From assembly GCA_020740775.1 (NCBI GenBank), contig JAHEWK010000010.1:868001-932000 (forward strand): a stretch of 64,000 bases of DNA, given 5' to 3'. Positions 59,226 to 64,000 of the stretch are shown piece by piece; the stretch's first letter is position 1; each line of letters begins with the position of its first letter. This DNA is from Ilyonectria destructans (lineage: Eukaryota > Ascomycota > Sordariomycetes > Hypocreales > Nectriaceae). The position numbers and the translations under genes are program-made. Below the pieces are notes generated by a model. The model did no database searches and had not been told where the DNA came from. It worked only from the letters and a program-made list of their open reading frames with translations.

Positions 59226-61362
59226 TCAAACATTCTTCTTATCCGCTCTCTGCCTTCGGCCAAACTTCTTCACGCGGTTCGCATCTCTCTTACTCAACAT
59301 CACTGCGCTCAGGCTGCGCTTGGAATTGACATCGGCGGCCTTGATATCTCCGCAGTCCGGCCGCTTCAACTCGTCGCCAAACGTGTCCACCGCCCAGAGC
59401 AGCACGCCGTTTGTCCACCCGAAGCCCTCAACGACCTCATATTCACCTCCGCCGCCGGCTACGTTGATTGCGTCATCGGCATACTTCTCAAACATGATGC
59501 CCTTGTCGTCAGCCGTTAGGCCTTTGAGCTGGGGCGTCTTGGATGTGGATCCGCCCGTCGCGTACCACGTGCAGAAGGTTGAGTCGAGATATCTCTGAGC
59601 AATTCGAAGGGCTAGCTTGTGGATAGCTTGGTACGAAGGGTCCGATTTCCCAAAAGTTGCGGGGGTGTTCTGAAGGCCAGCCATGAGGATGTGCATCAGG
59701 GGTGGCCACACGTTGGGCTGATCCCATTGCTCAGAGGTGTGGAAGTTGGTCGCCGGGATGCCACCCTTGCGGTCGTCGAGATATCCAACTACGCGTCTGA
59801 AGGCAGTGAGGACGGCGTACGGGTTCTCCTTGAGGTACTTGGGGGCAGCGCCGAGCCAAAAAGGATAGAACTGAGAAACACTAAATAGGGCCTGTTCGCC
59901 TGCAGGCGCCGTCTGGTTCTCGTACGTCGCCGTGTCACTGTCGGCTGGATAGAAGATGTTCTGAGCGCCGGAAGTCATATTGTAGTCGAAGTAGCTGAAG
60001 AGCGTGTTGTTCCACATGACAGCGTGCATGGCGTTGCTACGGCTCTCTGCCACCTTTCGCCAGTCCTCACTGGCCGTATCGTTGCCAGTCTGCTCGAAGA
60101 AGTCGGCAATGGCAATCTCGTTGCCGTATAGGATGGAATTGAGGTCCACTGGAACAATACTCTTGACGTTGAGGTACCGCAGAGGAAAGTAGTTGTGCTG
60201 GGCAGCGTCATTGGGTCGAGAGATCCACCGTGACGAGTAGTCCCAACCACTCTCGGCACCACTCGCCAGGTTGGCGTACAGCTTCTCCTTTTGCGTCTGG
60301 TTGAATTTCTCATTCTCGGGGTAAATGATGCCAGATTCTGCGTAATAAGAAGCATTGTTGGCAGTTACGTAGTCTTCTCGATATGACTCGGGACGCGGCC
60401 CCGTGTTGGAGACGGCGTATCTGCAGCTATTAGTCGAGGTAGATTAATAGGAATGTCATCAGTTCTAACCTGTTGAGGGTGTAGGTCTTGCCATCAACGG
60501 TAACGTCAACCGTGCGGTTGGTCATCCAAAACTCATGCTCTTTGACGAGCAATGGCAGTGCTCGGTCAAGGATATCGGTGTCATTGGTATGCTCGATATA
60601 GATCTTGACCATCTGGGACAGCAGAGGTGGCTGGGAGCGGTTGAGATAGTAGACGCGAGCGCCATTAGGCACAAAGCCAAACTCCTCCACAAAGTCAAGG
60701 AAGTTTTCAATGGCGTTCTTGGAGATGTTGATGAAGGATCCACCCGTGCGAAGCAGTCCCTCGAGGATCCAGTATGAGTCCCAGTAGTAGGGCTCGCGGA
60801 AACGGCCACCCGCAACGACAAAGGTTCGGTTGACGGGAATGAAGCTGTTGGGGCACTCGGTGCAGTTATTGGAGTCGCCGGCATAGCGGCGCGTCAGGTC
60901 GGGCCATATGTCAATGACCTTTTTGGTGAACTCCTTAATGACGGTGTCGTCGACTTTGTCGAGGAATACAGGGTCGGTCTTGAGCTCGTCTGTGGGCACT
61001 TCTTCCAGCTCGCCACCGGCATCGGCAAAATAAGTGTCAAGAAAGTCATTGAGAGCCGAATTGTTTTTGAGCGGTTTGTCGAGTTTATCGAAAGCCGCTT
61101 GGATCTCCTTTAGGGGCTTAATAGCTGGCCTGGAACGAGGTTAGAATTTGTTGGAGTCAATTGGAGAAAGACGGATGTCTCACATGTCAACAAAGGTCTT
61201 GGAGTCGGAAAAGGGTCGCGCAAGCTCAACCTGCTCGAGGATGTCGCCATAGCAGTAGATGGGAGAGTCGCATGGTGCAATGACGGAGCCATTGGTGTAT
61301 AGCGCCGATACGGCTGTCACCGACGTCGCAGCGACGACGGCCAGATGTCTCAAAGATGCCAT
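59226..61362 (-). CDS. Secreted trehalase, glycoside hydrolase family 37
   Basis: Exons 61184..61362, 60470..61129 and 59226..60420 encode 677 residues. A signal peptide (MASLRHLAVVAATSVTAVSA) precedes several N-glycosylation sites. GH37 signatures: AGGRFREPYYWDSYW (166-180) and EQWDQPNVWPP (510-520). The probable catalytic acid lies in ESGWDYSSRW (Asp340), and the base near GGGGEYEVVEGFGW. It hydrolyses trehalose to glucose outside the cell or at the wall. The C terminus is unusual: a basic tail with several Lys-Arg pairs (KRSLSAVMLSKRDANRVKK, then RRQRADKK). A TATATAT motif stands about 115 bp upstream (61476..61482). Confidence 0.95.
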
Positions 61363-63029
61363 TGTTCCGTTTGAAGCTTGTTCAGACGAGCTTGTCTAAA
61401 AGACTTCTAACACAACAGAAAAGAGTCTGTCTGAGTCTCACAAGAGTCACCACCAGCGGGGCCGACGAGGAAGGGTATATATGGCATCGAGCTTGGTCCG
61501 CCCACGGAGGAGCCGGGACACGGCATACGACGGGATTGGGATGGGGTGACATAGTGCTGAGTCTGACGATGCCTAGCTGTCAAAGCTCAAGCAAGATTTC
61601 TTGAACAGGCTAAGACCTAGAAATCTGGAAAACCGGTGGGTGGTACCTTGCCCGTTTCGATGATGATAATCGGTCCTCCCTGGCGGGATGGAGACACGCA
61701 ACCAACCCGTGGAACAACCTTCTTTAGGCTCTTGCCAAGGGCTATTGACGAGGCCTGTCGTCATTGGGGTCCTTTGCCTAAGATCCTTGAGAGAATCCGC
61801 ACTCGTCCCAATGATCTTGACCTAGCGTGACAGTTGGCCCACATGAGGAGCTTGGTTTGCTGGGGTAAGCTGCAACTGCGATTGCCCTTGGTCTCCCAGG
61901 GGAAGAGCCGGTGCATGCTGTGACCATGACGATCATGAAATGGAGCCCCGAATTCGGCCCTTCCTGGATCTTCGACCAGGTTTGTTAGTGCCTGTTGGCC
62001 ACTAACATTGTTGCAAGAGTGTACATGTTCCGCTAAAATCTCCCATCCCCAGACGCCACCGCCGGCGAAATGCAATGAGATGCGGCGAGATGTGACTGTG
62101 GAGAACCGTTGCCCCGCACCTTCCCTACCTACCTTCCCTCCTCGTTTCCTGCCTTCAATCCTTCCCCCGCATTTCCGCTTCGCTTCGTCATCTTAGCGGC
62201 CGTCATTTTGGCCGATTGGGTGACGTCAACAGGCTTGGATAGCACCACCTTGATAAATATTTCAAAGAGAAACAAGGGCGGAATTGGAGAGACGAGGATC
62301 AAGGTGCCATTGACCAGGACCAAAGACTTCTAGACGTTGGAAGATGCACTTTCTTGTCCATTTCTGGATTGGTTTAGAGTTAAAAACCGTCATGCAAATC
62401 CGAGTGCGGAATTGGCCAAACGGTTACTCTTCGCTCCCCAGCCATGGACGTGTCAGTGGCGCCAGCAGGCTCGTCTTGACTTCTTCTAGCTTCGGACTCC
62501 GGCGTGATGATCACCAAAAAAACGACAGCTGAATTTCCATCTAGGGAAACCAAGAAACTGCGGCATTGAGAGGAGAGGAGAGGAGCCCGAGCGTTCCCTT
62601 GCCGGTACTTACCTGGACCTTGCCGCCCATCTGCCGTTCCCCCCAACCCGCAAGCCACTGTCGGCATCTCCGATTCTCCATACTTGATCCTTGGTAGACT
62701 CATGTTGTTACGTTTTCTATGAACTAGAAAATCCTACCCTGCGGTTGAAAAGGACTCGGGCCTTCTCATCCTACTCGAATTTTGCCGGCGTCATGCGTGG
62801 TTTTTAATTCGGCTGCTTGCATGCTGACTCGTACGAGGGGAGTTCCGAGATGTTGCCAAGCCTCTAGGGAGTTTAAACAAACCTCAACGGTTAGAATAGA
62901 CACTGCGCGCATCATGACATGGAGAATTTTGGAAATGGGTAGTTGAGAACCCGAAACCGATGCTTCGTCCTACAGCTGATCAAATTCATGGCTACTTCTT
63001 GTCGCAGCCATGAATTGCTCATTCTACCC
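61363..63029. other. Gene-free region, trehalase promoter to threonine aldolase 3' end
   Basis: About 1.67 kb without supported genes on either strand. It contains CT-rich patches (62120-62190) and a GGAGA repeat (62570-62585). Nothing else was recognised. Confidence 0.4.
61476..61482 (-). promoter_or_regulatory. Possible TATA box of the trehalase gene
   Basis: TATATAT at 114-120 bp upstream of the start, read on the minus strand. Distance fits a TATA box with a short leader; unproven. Confidence 0.35.
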
Positions 63030-64000
63030 CTATTCCGGTCTATATACACTCGACTTGCCAACCTTCTGCGTCGCGCTCAAATCCTCCCCGGATGCGAGAA
63101 TCTTCTCAAATGCCACGCGCAACCGGCGCAGCACCTCATCCTCGTTCTGCGCAACCTGATAGTGTGTCACCAGCCGATTGCACATAAACTTGAGCCCAGC
63201 CTCGGCGCCGCACTCGATGAGCCTCTTCTGGCTACACCCAGCAGCCTCCAAGTCTAGCCAGCACATGTTGGTCTCGGTCGGCTCGGACACCTTGCCGCCC
63301 ATGCTCGTCCAGAGATCTTCCACCTTGCGCGCCATCTCGTGAGACTGCTTGAGGAGGCCGTCGGAGCCCGTGGGAGAGCTGCCGAACGTCTGCTCAACGG
63401 CGACACGGCCGGCCGAAGTCACGATGCCAGTCTGTCGTAGGCCGCCACCAATAGACTTGCGGACCCAACGCGCGTGCTTCAGGGTTTCCTTAGGCCCCAC
63501 GAGGATGCTTCCCACAGGAGCACCGAGGCCCTTGGAAAGGCAGAGGGAGATGGTGTCAAAGTGCGAACAGAAATCGGGCAGGGACCCGGCGCCAGCGACG
63601 ACAGCCTCCCACAGGCGGGCACCGTCGCAGTGCATCTTAATGCCATGCTCGCGAGCAAACTCGGCGATGCGCTTGACCTCACTCAAAGGGGTGACCATGC
63701 CATGGAGAGTGTTTTCGAGGCTGATGACTCGCGTGGGACATCCATGCACATCATCATCTAGTGTCGCATTCGCCATAACGTCTTCAAGGGTTAGGTACCG
63801 ACCATTCTTGGGTACTACAGGCGTGATCTGCCCTCCAGACAGGGTCGCGAGTCTGTGGAAGGGTCAGTTCTTCTCTCAATGGAATTTATGGGAAGATAAG
63901 TATACGCACCCGCCAGCTTCAGAGGTATAGAGATGAGCACGGTAGTCGCAGATGACTGAGTGGGGAGGCTGGGTGAGGAGAGATCTCATGGCGAGCTGGT
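63030..64000 (-). CDS. GLY1: Threonine aldolase (3' part; 5' end outside window)
   Basis: Exons 63910..64000 (cut by the window edge) and 63030..63852 give the last about 305 residues. The first visible residues (LAMRSLLTQPPHSVICDYRA) already lie inside the fold. The PLP lysine is in ISLCLSKGLGAPVGS. Other conserved segments: ENTLHGMVTPLSEV, MHCDGARLWEA, and RKSIGGGLRQTG. The enzyme cleaves L-threonine or L-allo-threonine to glycine and acetaldehyde, a glycine source. The 57-bp intron begins GTGCGT and ends CCACAG. Confidence 0.95.

Overview
The window looks like nuclear DNA of a filamentous ascomycete (Pezizomycotina, probably Sordariomycetes, perhaps Hypocreales). Evidence: genes carry short introns of about 50-100 bp with GT(A/G)AGT donors and CTAAC-type branch points, coding sequence is GC-rich, and there are Pezizomycotina-typical genes (palC, a Zn2Cys6 regulator, a 14-helix MFS pump, a secreted GH37 trehalase). 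The genus cannot be told from this sequence alone. I rebuilt exon structures by hand from splice signals, reading phase and family conservation; no search was run.

Layout, left to right. 0-9 kb: NUFIP1-like CCCH protein, two unrecognised coiled-coil proteins, histone chaperone SPT2, divergent ribosomal stalk protein P2. 10-12 kb: a membrane-anchored extracellular cupredoxin. 12-15 kb: gene-poor. 15-19 kb: ALG6 and palC diverging from one short promoter, then a small secreted protein built from two cysteine modules. 21-26 kb: a secreted protein of unknown function, succinate dehydrogenase iron-sulfur subunit, mitochondrial PP2C phosphatase PTC7. 26.6-27.5 kb: a decayed mitochondrial carrier gene. 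28-35 kb: UPF0643 protein, eIF3h, S-adenosylhomocysteine hydrolase. 35-38 kb: a D-2-hydroxyacid dehydrogenase and an Fmp32/CCDC90-type mitochondrial protein. 39-44 kb: a Zn2Cys6 regulator and an MFS exporter in tandem. 44-45 kb: YwbE-domain protein. 46-56 kb: clathrin heavy chain, dipeptidyl aminopeptidase B, UPF0145 (YbjQ) protein. 57-64 kb: a 19-residue-repeat coiled-coil protein, secreted trehalase, and the 3' part of a threonine aldolase cut by the window edge.

Most genes are housekeeping: translation (P2, eIF3h), chromatin (SPT2), ER N-glycosylation (ALG6), vesicle coats (clathrin), vacuolar proteolysis (DapB), methyl cycle (SAHH), respiration and mitochondrial regulation (SDH2, PTC7, Fmp32-like). 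They do not form one operon-like system. The accessory parts are the two orphan coiled-coil genes, the modular cysteine-rich secreted protein, the regulator/exporter pair, the 19-residue-repeat gene and the carrier pseudogene. I saw no tRNA, rRNA, CRISPR array or intact transposon.
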